From: Diphasiastrum complanatum
Taxonomy: Eukaryota; Streptophyta; Lycopodiopsida; Lycopodiales; Lycopodiaceae
Direction of reading: 5' to 3'
DNA length: 64,000 nt
Assembly (NCBI GenBank): GCA_029204225.1
Contig: CM055109.1
Location: 3,114,147-3,178,146, forward strand
In this document: piece after piece, positions 11,586 through 23,999 of the stretch
Position numbering within the stretch: position 1 is the first letter of the stretch
Layout: every line of letters starts with the position of its first letter
Notes under the pieces: generated by a model
Database searches by the model: none
What the model saw: only the letters and a program-made list of their open reading frames with translations
What the model was told of the DNA's origin: nothing
Position numbers and translations under genes: made by a program

Positions 11586-12733
11586 GGCCGAGAGCAATGG
11601 AGGCGCCACCCCTCCACCATTTACCATGCAGATAATCCTTGTAGGTAGCCATCAGAAGGACGCTCTACAGCATGCAGGAGGCACGCAGCACTGAAGGCTG
11701 CCCACAGCCATTTTCTACATTGTCATTTGAGGAAACTTTTGTTTGAAGCAAATCACATCAACTTTCTACTGTTTTTGCGGATTTCAGTTGATAATAGGGC
11801 GTCTTTACAACTATTCCATTCTCCTAAAGTCATAGCCCTGTTTTTTTTTTTTGTAAAAAACAAAAGTTCAACAATGCATTTTCAATGCAGAAGTCTCTTT
11901 CTACTGTAGTTTGAAGTAAGAAAAACTTTAGATTGCTGTAAAGTTTGCTTAATCTTCAGTTTATGTCTCACAAATGCATAAGCAATTATACATTTACAGT
12001 TTAATAGGCCTAGATTGCATTATGTCTGAGATACAGGGTAGATGCTGCCCAAATTTCCTTTGAACTAAGAATTTGCAGGTTTGGCCATTCTTCACACAGA
12101 ATAGGCTTCTCAATGACCCAAACCATCACAATAATGGCTTTACTGGCTCATTAACCTGCAAACCACCGTTAGTTTGCTGAGAAACGCCACAAAGCCCTAC
12201 AGCTCCATAAAGAATCGTCATGCAAAACCTATAAATAAACCACAAACACTCACAACAACCAGTGATTAGTCTTTTTTGTGCTTCTATTCCAACTTTTCCT
12301 CAGATTCAAGCCAAAACTAGCTCAAAAAAAAACAAAAGACAGCCAATAAAACCACTTGAATCACTGCTTAAAGAACAAAAAGCCGTAAAAACCAGCATTC
12401 ACTCTAATTGATCCTGTTGCTGATGGAAAAGTGTCCCTAATGAAGTAAACGACAACACAAGTGAATTGAAAACCGGAAATTTACTTCCTGAAAACCAATA
12501 TGAAGTGTCTAAAAATCGAACCGATTGTATACTTGGTAGTGCACTTACCACACAACCGATTACACTTCAAACAAGAAAATCTACAAGAAGAATAATCCGC
12601 ACTTTCACCACTTCGTTGCATACTCCATTGAATTCTTGAAAAAGTATCAAGTTCCATATTATACAATAGAAAAATCACCACAATTTGAGATTTCTTCATG
12701 AACACAAATCAATGGCAAAACGAGCTTAGAATT
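8669..12733 (-). mobile_element. Internal region of a non-autonomous minus-strand LTR element
   Basis: Four kilobases bounded by the 266-bp direct repeats and, on the right, by a minus-strand primer binding site. Open frames are all under 90 codons and none shows gag, protease, integrase or RT motifs. A (GA)n tract lies at 11520-11581. The structure (LTR-like ends, primer site, no coding capacity) fits a large retrotransposon derivative (LARD). An alternative is an autonomous element decayed beyond recognition. Confidence 0.5.
11520..11581. repeat. (GA)n microsatellite
   Basis: About 30 GA units. The open frame encoding alternating Arg-Glu across it is an artefact of the repeat. Confidence 0.97.
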
Positions 12734-12746
12734 GGCTCTGATACCA
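12734..12746 (-). promoter_or_regulatory. Primer binding site, initiator-Met tRNA (minus strand)
   Basis: The plus strand reads GGCTCTGATACCA, the exact reverse complement of TGGTATCAGAGCC. It stands one or two bases from the right copy of the 266-bp repeat, giving the order LTR - primer site - internal region when read leftward. Confidence 0.8.
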
Positions 12747-12747
12747 A

Positions 12748-13013
12748 TATAAAGACCTCAATCCAAGGATCCTATTCTAAGCATGCCAGTCACAAGCAAC
12801 ACGAGAGAACCTCATGGTGGACAAACCAACCTAACCAAACCTAGATCGATCGGATGTAGCCTCCAAGCTATGGATCAATCACAAAGAGGAGTATGGCATC
12901 ACACCAGCAGCATCCTGCCACGGGTCATGCTATCAAGCATACACTAGTGAGAGCCCACTAGGTATACTTATACCCTCCAAGGCCCATGCACCACTAGTAG
13001 TGCACTGTGACAC
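12748..13013 (-). repeat. 266-bp direct repeat, right copy (probable 5' LTR part)
   Basis: Matches 8403-8668. The LTR probably continues to the right (toward about 13190), since the right copy has no obvious break at 13013 whereas the left copy switches to unrelated sequence at 8669. The LTR end does not show a clean CA, so one or two bases have mutated. Confidence 0.7.
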
Positions 13014-13789
13014 CTCACTGGACACCTCTGCAGCCTATCTGGGCCACGTCACCAGTTTTTCAATGACTCACTGATAGACCATACCAATCCACCATCAAGT
13101 ATTTAGGCCTACAACCATTAATTATGACCACGTACACATAAGGGCCCCAATTCCCTTATAGTCACAATCAACTTACGGGTTGTTGGGGGGTGAAGTGGTG
13201 GGATAAATTTCTATTTGGGAATATGTGTTTGCATAATTTTCGGAAACGAACCAGCTGTGGTATAGAAATGAGATTTTTTCTGGAAGTAATTTCGGATAGA
13301 TTCAGAATAAGATGCTTAGTTGGCACTTTTTGAATAAGAAGAATTATCTAGGAATTGTGTGGACAATCTGGAACTAGAACATATTTGGTATTTGAATCAT
13401 TATCTATAAGTAGTATTGTAAAAGATCAAAGGTTACTAATTCCATTTTGATTGAAATAGAAGTAAGTTTGACCAAAATTTAAGTCTAAGAGTTTTGTATT
13501 GGGTCAGTCTAATCTTAGTTTAGTACTAGGATCAGTGAGGGGTTGATTGAGTGGAAGAAATTATGTACTTAGAGGTAAGTTGGATGGAAAACTGCTAAGA
13601 GTGAATGTTATTCATCTTAGAGATTTTTCTGATATGTCATTTACTCATGAGAAATAGAAAATCTTTTGTAGCTGAGTTGCAAGATCTTAGTGAAATATGT
13701 GAGTAACATATGTGGGTTCTGGAGGAATCTACCAGATAAGAATGTATTTATGTACTGGGTCATAGTGAGATTATTCACATATGTGCACG

Positions 13790-14815
13790 ATTAATCTTGT
13801 ATGAATCTACTGTGTATTCTTGGTTACTAGGATTATTTGGTGCACTTAACCTAGTCGGTGAGCATGAACATATGATTAAGTATTGTTTTGACAGATACTT
13901 GCAGAATTAACGAATCTTTCTATGGAAGATTTATGAGTTAACTAATAAATGATTTGGATAAGGATCTAAATGGGGTGCTATGCTAGTATAATTAAGATTT
14001 GCACCTAGACATTTGAGATTTCTGAATCATTGGCAATTAACTTGAGTAGTTGATTACTCCAGAGTGAAGTTAATTGGTACAAACGATCAGTGTGATGTGG
14101 ATCACCATAATTTTGATTTTTATTGCTTGTAAGACGCATGGTTAGTGAATCATTTAGGTTCATCAGTTAAAATTATGTGCATTGGATATACAGTATTCTT
14201 GAGATAGAGTATTTCTTAGTTAAAGAATAGACTCAGCTCATTAGTGATTGTATCCCAGAGCGCTCAATTGGATAACAAATCATAATAAATCCAAGAATAA
14301 TAACTGAATTGATTTTTAGCAGGACTTTGGGTATCTAGATGTGATTCTGGATTGTAATCTTAAGTTTTTTTTTTGTAGTTGAAGGTGATTGTCATTTTGG
14401 TATGCGTTCAGTCTTAAATTACCAATTATTTATAGAACTTGAATCTTGCACTTCAGTTAAAGAATCATGTTTTGGAAGGATTCCTAAATCCAGTATGCTC
14501 TTAATGGAAAGATGTTGGAATAACTCTTACTTTTTCTAAGTTATGTTGGACATATACTCCAGTATCCTGTAAATGATTAAGTAGAATTTTGAATTCCAAA
14601 AAATATAATTGACGAATCATACGACTCTAAATATTTATGATTGACGGATCATAAATAGATAATCATTGTCAGAGGATTATTCGAAATTGTGATGATTCTT
14701 AAGTGTGATGATTAATTCTTGATCTATTATTTGAGTAAGAATTAAAATCAGTGTTTTGAATCTCTCTACTCCAGTATTTTATTTGAGAATCTATGGATCT
14801 CACAAACATTCTCAC
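13790..14815 (+). repeat. AT-rich retroelement body, copy A
   Basis: This noncoding interval is a diverged direct repeat of about 55840-56880. Shared landmarks include a block around GCACCTAGACATTT (14010 and 56070) and TTTAT-GATTGACGGATCATAA (14635 and 56707). Each copy carries the GATTGACNNAT-ATAA motif twice about 50 bp apart. In copy B this DNA leads to a polypurine tract and an LTR, so the repeat is the 3' part of an LTR retroelement. No open frame is conserved between the copies. Confidence 0.65.
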
Positions 14816-15288
14816 AAGATAAGTATTTTATTTGTGGAAATTTTATGTTTGCGGAGAAAGACCCCTTTTTTCAAGTTATTTTTGATGGAAAATCATCGCC
14901 ACACGCTATTACACCGATGTGGAACTGTTAAAAAACGACGTGTAAATGGCCCATAATGGCTGGTTGCACTGCTATTAAAATACTGTTCATTTGCTAATTT
15001 ATGTTGTATGAAAATTCCATTTATGCGGCCTATGCCACTAGTTTCCAGATTTATCGAGACTAGGAGGTGCCAAGTATTTTCATAATACAGTTTCAGTAAT
15101 TAAAAACTTGGTCGTGAGCCCATAAGGTGTAAAAAACGAATTTGGGCCAGTGCCCTATTTTTAGAGGCAGTTTTTGAAAAGTCATAAGAAGGTGTCCCAT
15201 TTTTTGAAGGGGTGCACCTCTAGCCCATTGAGCCCCTACGTATAGGGAGGGGTGTGGGACAACATTCTCATTCTCATTGTCATTTTCT

Positions 15289-15290
<2 letters not shown>

Positions 15291-15346
<56 letters not shown>
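15291..15346. repeat. (GA)n microsatellite
   Basis: About 28 GA units. The (LS)n and (RE)n open frames over it on the two strands are artefacts. Confidence 0.97.
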
Positions 15347-15348
<2 letters not shown>

Positions 15349-15683
15349 TTGTGTGGAGAAGCTTGGAGAGAAAGGGAAGGAGTAGAAGCTGTTTTGCTTG
15401 GTGCCTCCCATCTCCTCCACTTCCAATTTGTGCTCAATCCCACAAAGACAAGGAGGAGGAAAGGAGAAGAGACAGATGATTGCCGGATGCCTTCCACTCT
15501 AAACTCTATTCATTTTTATTGCTATTGATCTGCTTTTCAGTCTTTAGCATTGTGTTTATTTCTTGGATCATTGTTTGTGGAATCAGATTTGGTGTTGTTT
15601 GTTTTTGCAGTCTCTTATCTTGTGATTGTAGACCCTGATATTGTGGAACTTCAATTTGCATATCTCTACTATCTCTAACATTG

Positions 15684-16781
15684 TTAACCTACGATCTGAT
15701 ATCCTCGTGGTTTGCACCTTACATCTACGGATCTGCCCCATGGGTTTGCATCTGCCCTGCATGTGGGCTCGTGCCCACCCTACCTACAACTCGCTGACCC
15801 TCATTACCTTACCTGTCCATCGCCCTTCCTCTACCTTGTAAGCAGCCTATTCTGTGCTTGTCCGCTCCCCTCCTACCAGCGACCCTTGCTGCCAACGGAT
15901 ATGCCTGTGACCTCCTTTTATGGCCACGATCCCTGCCTATGTGCCTGGCCCCTCGCTGCCTTGCCTGGCCACGCTTCCTACCTAAACCTGCTATCTGACC
16001 CCGCCTGTGGGTTTGCCCATCTGCTAGCGTGCCCTTTTTCCTACCTGCGGCCCAATTTCTAATTCTGCTCTGCGGCCCATTACTTGCTGTCTGTGGGTTT
16101 GTTATGTGCGCCCACCTCACACATTGCCTTGACCTTTTCATCTACGGCTCACCTCTACTTGTAGCCGTACTGCTAAGTGCTTCCCTTGCCCCTGTTTTAA
16201 ACCATCTCCTGTATTCATCATTGTAAATTTTCAGGTAAATATGTCCTTATTGAGTCACTATTAAAAATGGCATCCCTAGGGTGTGGTTTGATCAATCTCT
16301 CATGTTCACTTTCATGACTCTTGGTGATTTATTCACAACAATCTCATTGGTTGACTAATGAGCTATTCTTTTGAAGCCTTCGGGAATTAACCGTTTGCCA
16401 CAGGTTTAGCATTTGTTTGACGAGTTAAAAAATGCCCGCCAACTTTGCTGCATGTGGGGAGGTCGTTGAATCTGTATCTCTTCTCGAAATGCACTAGTAG
16501 CAAGTATTCCCGAAGTCTATGCAAATGGTTCAAATGAAGATTAGGCGCTTATTCAAAATCTAACTTTGTTTTACCTCACTCAGTTCCGTAGGCTATTTGA
16601 AAATTGCCTGTTGACCGTTTGAAATTTGCCTTGCCGATTGTCATTAAAAGTGTCTGTGATCATGAACGGCCTTATTTTTTACTCCATACCCAATGGAGCT
16701 TGAGCTGTAATTGTGGTATAGACCAACTTCCGTTAGCATTTCCTTAGATTGGCAGTCTATTTGGGGGTTTATAAGCCTTCA
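15684..16781 (+). repeat. 1.1-kb dispersed repeat, copy 1
   Basis: A direct repeat of 62536-63684, nearly identical in many stretches, for example around CCTGTCCATCGCCCTTCC and GGCATCCCTAGGGTGTGG. The first 500 bp are C/T-rich and unlike the surrounding DNA; the rest is average. Open frames across it (15712-16062 and others) are not maintained between the copies, so I treat it as noncoding repeat, perhaps part of a non-autonomous retroelement. Copy 2 has an extra block of about 75 bp near 63160-63235 that is missing here. Confidence 0.8.
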
Positions 16782-17117
16782 GTGGTGCATCTGCCAGGAG
16801 GAGCATAAGCTCTTTTCGAATTCTTGTTTATTGTTTTAAAGTAACTCAAACGGTTCTGTTGAATGGACCAATAACTTGCACAGCCAAAAGCTCATTTGAT
16901 CCAAATTGTCTGTGAAGGTTTGAATGCCTTGCAGCGATTGGAGCCTATTTTGTACCAATTTTATGAGTGACCCTCGAGGTCTTTTTGGATAAGGCTTGAG
17001 CACCGAAAATTGTGAGGTTTGTTTGGAGCAGTGGTTTGTGCAAGTAGAGTCAGCGGGCGTTGTACTGAGAACTAGACCAATACTGGACGTGTTGGAAGTT
17101 CCTTTAAAAAAAAAATT

Positions 17118-17918
17118 GATTGATTGAAAAAAATATAATCATGAGTCTCACGCGCTTAGTGCGACGAGGATTTTTATTCTATAATGAGAATGATTCTCAA
17201 GCCATAGAAAATCTATATAGAAATTTATTTCTTGGAGAATCACCCATAGGTGAAATTTTCAATGACTGTATAAAATTTTATAATTCAATTGATGAATCAG
17301 AGTTATTAGTAGAACCCACGAAAAATCTACCATTTCTTCATAAAGAAGAATGAGATTTAGTGGTGTGCGACTTTTTTGAAAATTTGAGTGAAGAATCTTT
17401 TGAAATATCACCCTTTCACACCGATCCTAAAACAGATGATTTAAATCAATGTGATCCGATCTATGTAGAGCACGGAGGAGACTTCACTTATGAAGTTAAA
17501 GAGAATGCAACATTATAAATCAATTATTTTGTGACTATTAACCATAGTCCAATTGTGATTCAAAATTCAATTTTTGAAGTTGATGAAAAACTAGCAAAAT
17601 TTGGTATTGTATCAAATGGCAATCAGGAACAATCCATTACCAAGGATGTGAGTGTCAATACACTCATTGATATGGTGGACAGCTCTACCCAAAGTCCTGA
17701 AATGGACAATCAAAAACTTGTTGAAGATGTGTCAGAATTGGGCCATCAATCCCCTAACGAACATCTTGATCACGTTGAAAGTGTTCCTAACTTTGATACG
17801 AAAATTCATAAACTTCCCTTTCCTAGATGGTTTCTCACAACCTAAAGATTGGAAATTTTTATTTCCATTATATCTGACCAACAAAGCTCGAGATTGGTAT
17901 GACAATATTGAAATTTAA
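17118..17918 (+). pseudogene. Gypsy-like gag pseudogene
   Basis: A single frame (17120-17845) is open except for stops at about 17351 and 17516, and then shifts into the frame ending at 17918. The acidic N-terminal part is unfamiliar. The end, with INFPFLDGF, QPKDWKFLF and KARDWYD, has the Phe-Pro-x-Phe-Asp-Gly ... Asp-Trp ... Ala-x-x-Trp-Tyr spacing seen at the start of Ty3/Gypsy capsid domains. No protease or RT follows. The assignment rests on this short block only. Confidence 0.45.
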
Positions 17919-19205
17919 CCAACATTCATGTTGGTTTTGCAAATTTAGCACCTGGTGCTTCTGAACCCCATATGATATGTGAAAATTTGAAACCCTATGA
18001 TGATAACTGAAAAGAAACTAAGCTGCTAATTGTAATATGATTGTGTTAAAGTATTATCAAGCCTTGTATGCAAGACCTGAGATGCTGTCCTTCATGAAGA
18101 TCTGATGTTGATTGGAACCCTTTTGGGTCGGCCTAGGATGCTATTGGTCGGTCCAGGGAAGTAATATGTTGCTGCTTAATTTGAAGACATGTTGCTGTAT
18201 GGATTTTGGGTTAGCCTGTGTGAAAAAAGCACAAAAAGAACCAAGAGTGGATTCTAATTTGATCCTCATGAGCGATTGGTTGTCAGATTACTTGATCTAT
18301 CAATCTACTTGAGATTAAGATCAATCTAGATCAATTCTAGACACAAAATCCTAACAAGAACAATCATTAATTGAAGGTAGGTGTACTTTCTAGTTTCACA
18401 TGTGTGAAACACTGTCTGAGTATGGACTCCAACTTGAAAATCAAATACACATTGATAGACCCTCAAAACAATCAAAACAAATGTAGACAAATGGAGAGAA
18501 TCACTCAAAATTGCTTCCAAAACCAAGATTGGTGTCTCACAATGATTATGGCCAAATGTGGCTCTATATATATAATAAGTGGGAGCTCGTGGTACTGATC
18601 ATCCCTCTAATCCCACATGTGTGAAGGTGCTTTGTCATATGATGATTCATCATGCAAATCTGACACTTGGACAAAACCTTCTATTTTGAGCACTTTTGGT
18701 ACATTTTCCTTCTAGATGGAGATCTACTTGGAAATCTTCTAGAAGTCAAAATTTGCCTACTTCAGCTTATTCCACACATGTGAGATGTCCTCTATACATG
18801 GGATATGACACCTAACCAAAGGATGTGGCTCATGCAATCAATAGATTGATGCCATGTGTCATATCTAGAAAACTAGTTTTTGGCCTTTTTAGCCACATAT
18901 GATTATGGTACATGACAAGTACACTATTTTTACACGTGGAAACAGGCTCCACACGTGTAATCATCCTATATACATGATTTTTGGCCTCTATCAAGCTTAT
19001 TTTTGCATTTTCACACTCCTCAAAAATCTAGCTTGATGGAAAACATGATGATCTTGAACTTGACTCCATGGGTTGAATTGGTTTTTGCTGGTTCAAAAGG
19101 TGTGAAGATCAGCCAATGAGCTTGATGTTGATCTGAAATCACATATCCATGATAGTGCTTCTTTGATGTTGACATCTTTGATGAACTTGAGAGCTTTGCA
19201 CCATC
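17919..19205. other. Repeat-like DNA without recognised genes
   Basis: Contains several near-palindromic CACATGTG/CACACGTGTG-like words (18399, 18618, 18776, 18950) recalling those in the LTR near 4900. No coding region is recognised. Confidence 0.4.
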
Positions 19206-19736
19206 CTAAAACCTCCAAAATTGATCCCTTCCAAATTTCATGTAGATGCTTGACCTTGAGGCTTGCTCCTTCTCATGTGCATGATCCTCCATGAGGAAAT
19301 AAAGATTCTTTCTTGTCTTATTAGGATCACAAAGATCTAGCATCATGTTACCACGATCTAGAGAATTAGACTCATCTAGGTTGGCAAGACTATGCATGCT
19401 ATAATAACAAAGTGTTTGCATCATATCTTCATGCTTGTTTACCATGCTAATCTCAGATCCAATGAGGCTAAATACTTCATTATGGAGATAAGTGTCTTTA
19501 GAAGATGATTCACTTACTCTCATAAAGAGTTTACAATTTGCCTCAATACAGATTTTCAAACTATGAGTGAACAAATCACTTTTGCTCTTGAATGACTCAA
19601 GATCATACATTTGATAAAATAACCATTTGCTTTCTAATTGATTTAAAAACAATTTCAAACTTTTAAGAACATCATCTGTGTTCTCAAGAGAGACTTCATA
19701 CTCAACTAGTATGGCTCTACTCTCACAACAACACAT
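19206..19736 (-). CDS. Hypothetical protein, unrecognised
   Basis: A 176-codon open frame on the minus strand, longer than chance in this A/T-rich DNA. It starts MCCCESRAILVEYEVS and is rich in Leu, Ser and Lys, with predicted helical stretches and no membrane segment, signal peptide or familiar motif. It has no recognised neighbour. It could be a leftover retroelement reading frame or a chance frame; I cannot assign a role. Confidence 0.25.
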   Translation of the reverse strand: MCCCESRAILVEYEVSLENTDDVLKSLKLFLNQLESKWLFYQMYDLESFKSKSDLFTHSLKICIEANCKLFMRVSESSSKDTYLHNEVFSLIGSEISMVNKHEDMMQTLCYYSMHSLANLDESNSLDRGNMMLDLCDPNKTRKNLYFLMEDHAHEKEQASRSSIYMKFGRDQFWRF

Positions 19737-20375
19737 TAAAACTAACTAGACATGAACAACAAACGATTGTGACCCACAAACACATCATCACTTGTTGTAA
19801 TGGCATGCAGCCTTGGCCATGTGGCCAAAAATAATTGGTTGAGGGGCATATGTTCACACACCTTAGCTGTTACATTTGGAGCATAACAATTTACAAACAA
19901 TTACAAAGTAACCATCAAAACGTCTTTTCTTGAAACCTTGCTAAGTAATACAAGCTAAAATCGGGATCTCAAAGAAAACATTCATACAACATGGATGGTT
20001 GAACTATCTCAATTACATTTACCACCATAGTTTGAGCTTCAAATGAATATAACATGGATTTGATCACACTATCTCAAATTACATCTATAACATGTTATTT
20101 CTTGAGACACCAAGAAGATGAATCTGTGACTTCCATTGAAGGCAACACAAACAAGTGACTTCATATCTGAAGTTTGTTGAGAAAAGGTTTAGGGGTTTTT
20201 GAGCAAAAGAGGGACATTTTACAAATATATATGTTGGAATTAATCTTACTCTTACTCACCTTAATCGCCCTCCAATCTCTCAAGGAAATCACTCTCTAAC
20301 ATAATCTGCAAAAAATGAACTAGTTTCACAATAGTCTACAGATTTACACGCAGTTCGCAATAGTCCAAATGTGTG

Positions 20376-20530
20376 AAATCAGATTTTTTTGGGTATCGAA
20401 TTTTTTGGAATTGGATTTTTTTGGGAATCAAAATTTTTTTTGGTATCAAATTTTTTTTGGAATAAAAAATTTCGGGTATCAAATTTCGGGTATTAAATTT
20501 CAGGTATTGAAAATTTTGGAATCGAAAATT
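20376..20530 (+). repeat. Short tandem array of GG-TATC-AA-TTTT units (left arm)
   Basis: Imperfect repeats of about 13-18 bp around the core GGGTATCGAATTTTTT (for example 20391, 20437, 20476, 20524). The same motif appears in reverse complement at 21055-21450, so the two arrays could pair across about 500 bp. Confidence 0.8.
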
Positions 20531-20959
20531 TTGGGTTTATGCTTATGGTAATCTAGAGAATTAAGATTATATATTGGCAAGAAAAATAATTATGGTAAGC
20601 CAGAAGAACAGATTATTATCTGGAGTCGGAAGCAAAAACGAAAGATGAGGAGATGTCCATATGTCGATGATATGGTGGTGGAAGACTAAATTATTATTGG
20701 TAAAAACTTAGGAGTCATAGTTTGTTCATTCATACTTTGTTTAGACTTTCCTACTTTAATTCTATGAATATTCAGTATTACCCCAACTATGAATCTTCCA
20801 GTTTGTGGTGTACTTCATGAACTTTGAGTATTGAATTAGATCCAAATTTTTGTCATGTATCCTTTTATATTCGACAAGGTTTATTCTTATGTGTGTTCTT
20901 TTGTGAGTTTCTGATTAGTGCCCATATTGTCTTCAATGTACATGAAAAAATTAGTTGAG

Positions 20960-20982
20960 CGAGAGAGAGAGAGAGAGAGAGA
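20960..20982. repeat. (GA)n microsatellite
   Basis: About 11 GA units between the two inverted arrays. Confidence 0.95.
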
Positions 20983-21054
20983 CAAACATGTATATATAAA
21001 TTTAATTAGACATTTATTTATCATACATCTATCATGTTGTTGATTGTGTGATGT

Positions 21055-21450
21055 CCCAAAATTTTCTACGCTCCCCATTACCATAAGCAAAATTTTCAAT
21101 ACACAAAATTTTCGATTCCAAAACTTTCGATACCCAAAATTCGATATCGAAAAAAATTCGATACCCAAAAATTTCGAGACCTAAAAAATTTCGAAACCCA
21201 ATTTTCGATTTCAAAATTTTTTATACTCGAAATTTAATACTTGAAAAATTCGATACCTAAAAAATCCAAATCCCAAAAATTCAATACCCAAAAAAATTCG
21301 AATCCAAAAAATTCGATACCTAAAATTCGATACCATAAGAAAGGTTATTATAATACCATAATACTTTGAAAAATCCGAATCCCAAAATTCGATTCCCAAA
21401 AAATCTAAATCCCAAAAATTCGATACTTGAAAATTCGATACCCAAAATAT
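21055..21450 (-). repeat. Short tandem array, right arm (inverted)
   Basis: About 25 imperfect units of the type AAAATTCGATACCC, the reverse complement of the units at 20376-20530. Read leftward, it gives an open frame of Phe/Ile/Trp-rich peptides (GIEF, YRIF) which is an artefact of the repeat. Confidence 0.8.
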
Positions 21451-22436
21451 CATAAGAAAGGTCATCTCTTATGGCATGAAATAATACATGTCTTTTTTTA
21501 GCTATGCTTCCGAAACACTCTCTCTAGAATGGGACTGGTACGTGGGAGATGGCGGTGTATTGGAAGTTTTACAATAGAAGGTTTGTGTCAAAAATAGGGG
21601 GAGCTATGACTCCTATTTCTCCCAAGTGGTTGCTTTTGTCGCGCCAAGCGAGTTGAAACAGAACGGTTGAGCGACACCACCCTGCCGCCTCTAATTATAA
21701 ACTCCTGCATAATTACAAAACAATAGAGCTTGTGTTAGTTTACCAACGTGTTTAGAAAAGGTAGATAGAGAAAAGGGATACAACGATAAATGATTTAGGG
21801 GAGAAAAATGGTGGAGAGAGAAAAGGTACAATACCTCCTCCTCACTCTCTTCGTGCTCCGACTGCAAAAACAGAAGATAGTATGAGTTTTTTTTTACTAA
21901 TTGACACCTCAGTGAGGACATTACATGTGAAAAACAGAATACAAATATATGCACACAATATATGATTTATCAAGAGGGAAATCAAATGAAAGATAATGTC
22001 CAGGCCTGTGTGGGCTCGTCCTCCTACCCCTCCTCTTGCCTCTGATGCTCTTCCCTAGGACTCTCGTGTGCCTCCTACAAAAGAGAGTAAGAAGATTAAT
22101 AAATATCAATTTCAACATTATTGTATTATACGTGAACTATTCTTTCTTGTTGAAAGTTGACATAGCAAAAAACATTTATCATAATTACCCGAGCTGCCTC
22201 CCAATTCATAAAAACATCTGGATTTTGGGCAAGGAGCTCAAAAAGTTCACGAGAACCATGTACGTATGCATATCTATACTCCAAACGAGTATACTCACAA
22301 CACACACATGATAACTACACAAGTAGCAACTCGCAAGTTTAGTAACATTCACAAATTCACACAAAATACTTTTTTCAATAATTTTATTTCTTTAATGTAT
22401 TTTTTAATGTAATCTGATTTTTTTGAAAATGTATGC

Positions 22437-23409
22437 TCAAAAATAAAAACTTGCAAAGTATTGATGGAAGGACTTTGCCCCCCCGCTGCCAAGATGTGAG
22501 GCCCCTGACTTTGACAGACGCCTTTGGGATGTAGTCTCCTGCGACCAAAATTTCTCTGGAAAATCTCGACGTTGTGAGACTGCTTGCTCCCACACCTCCT
22601 CAAGTATCCATGCGGGTCTACTCCTCCTGTCCTTTATGGCCTCTCTGACAAGAGGTCGCCTATGGGACATGAGCATGCGCATCTTATCTATCATTACTTT
22701 ATCATTGAAGGTGTGCTCAGGGGGATTAGGGAATTGTCTCTTTAAATCATTTATGACTCGACACTTCTTAGTGATAGGGACATCCCTCCAGTCTCTAAAC
22801 ATATCCCTATCAAACGCCGCATGACAGAGCTCTCTCATATAAGCTAGGACCTCCTTCCCCTTAATATCCTCAACGATAGCCCCTAACGTATCAATGTCAT
22901 AGTATAATATCGGATCAGCTCTAGCAGATGGGGCGTCGTAACCAGGTGAGGTGTCATCAAGTGGTGGTGCGTCCTCGAAATCATCGTCACTTCCACAAAC
23001 AAAAAAACAACCACCTAAATGACTCTTACGTGGTGTTGACCTAGCAACGTGAGGTGTGGAGGTCTGAGGAATGGACCTATGTGGTGAGGGCCTCTGTGAT
23101 GGTAAGGGTGAATGTGCACTAGTGGGGAGCCTCTGAGGACTACCCTGCTGTGAGGCCGCTGGAGAGTTTAACATGGACCGTTTTTTGTTGGAGAACTACA
23201 TCCATTTGTTCTCTCTGCCTAGCAGACGCACTACTTAACCAGTTCATATACTCTTCATGAGACAGAAAAAGACCAGACCCAAGAGATGGAGGGTCCAGAC
23301 ATCTGCATATTAAAAATGAACTATGATTAAGATAACAATGATAAACATAAAACATAAAATTAACTATAACCACAAATCTAAACATAAACTTTATCCTCTT
23401 TTTATTCAA
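22437..23409 (-). pseudogene. Plant Ptta/En/Spm (CACTA) transposase fragment, Transposase_24 type
   Basis: The main frame (23174-22437, 245 codons from an ATG) has a Ser/Pro/Gln-rich N-terminus and then a domain with RVINDLKRQFPNPP, a helix with RPAWILEEVWEQAV and a C-terminal basic block KFWSQETTSQRRLSKSGASH followed by Gly-Gly-Ala-Lys-Ser-Phe. The spacing matches the plant Ptta/En/Spm protein family (PF03004), where a Lys/Arg-rich block precedes a Gly-x-x-Ser-Phe motif. Upstream, the frame at 23409-23140 (HEEYMNWLSS...REQMDVVLQQ) overlaps in another phase, suggesting a frameshift or a spliced exon; a TATGCAG acceptor lies at about 23300. Transposase_21 and element ends were not found. Probably a remnant. 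Confidence 0.65.
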
Positions 23410-23725
23410 TTTCTTTCTAATAATCCTTACCTCTGATCCACTGTTTCTAAATCTTAAATTAAAATTTTTACCCTGAATCTCTTGATATCATGTCCTCATG
23501 TATACCCTTTCTATAAATCCTTTAATCTAAACTCTAAACACTAAAGCCCTTTTCAACTATCTTACTTGTTTTCATGATTTTAAAACGTTTATCTTTATCA
23601 AGTTGTAGCATATGCTCTTCACATCCATAGAGAGCAGCACCACCGCTAGGCGCAATAATATCCTCCTCCTCGCGCTCAAAAACTGAAAATAGAAATGAGA
23701 AGAAACCACGACCCACCACTCCATT

Positions 23726-23849
23726 AAGTTCTGGAGACCGACTACATGCTCGACGCTAGCAGCGTCAAACATATAGTCGAATAGGTTCTGGAAATCAATT
23801 TTATGGTTGACGCTGCTAGCGTCGAGCATATAGTCAGTCTCCACAACTT
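23726..23849. repeat. Long hairpin with 47-bp arms
   Basis: Arms 23726-23772 and 23803-23849 are inverted copies with about four mismatches. The core of 23 bp (23746-23768 with 23807-23829, centred on CGACGCTAGCAGCGTC) is perfect. The loop is about 30 bases. Read on either strand the arms encode the same short peptide (DAASVEH), which explains small open frames here. Confidence 0.9.
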
Positions 23850-23999
23850 AATAGACGTGGGCGGTCTAAAAAATAACTGGGTCGCGCAGCGTAGGTATTC
23901 TCAAAATGTTGTGGCAAATCGACTTTTCTTGAATTGTTATTTCAAATCAAAGAGGTGTTATCACAATTTGGGCGGAGATTCTACATTTCAAAAGAACGC

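Noticed and set aside
1560-12746. TGGTATCAGAGC sequences as tRNA genes
   Set aside because: Only the 12-13 bases complementary to the tRNA 3' end are present, with no cloverleaf around them; they are primer binding sites.
15093-15497. Minus-strand 134-codon frame with a long Ser-Leu repeat, and the Arg-Glu frames on the opposite strand
   Set aside because: They are translations of the (GA)n microsatellite and its flanks, and no conserved protein surrounds the repeat.
21211-21465. Phe/Ile/Trp-rich frame resembling a membrane protein
   Set aside because: It is a direct translation of the short tandem array.
23726-23849. Calling the hairpin a microRNA gene
   Set aside because: Arms that long and that perfect fit an inverted duplication or a miniature element equally well; no expression evidence is available from sequence alone.
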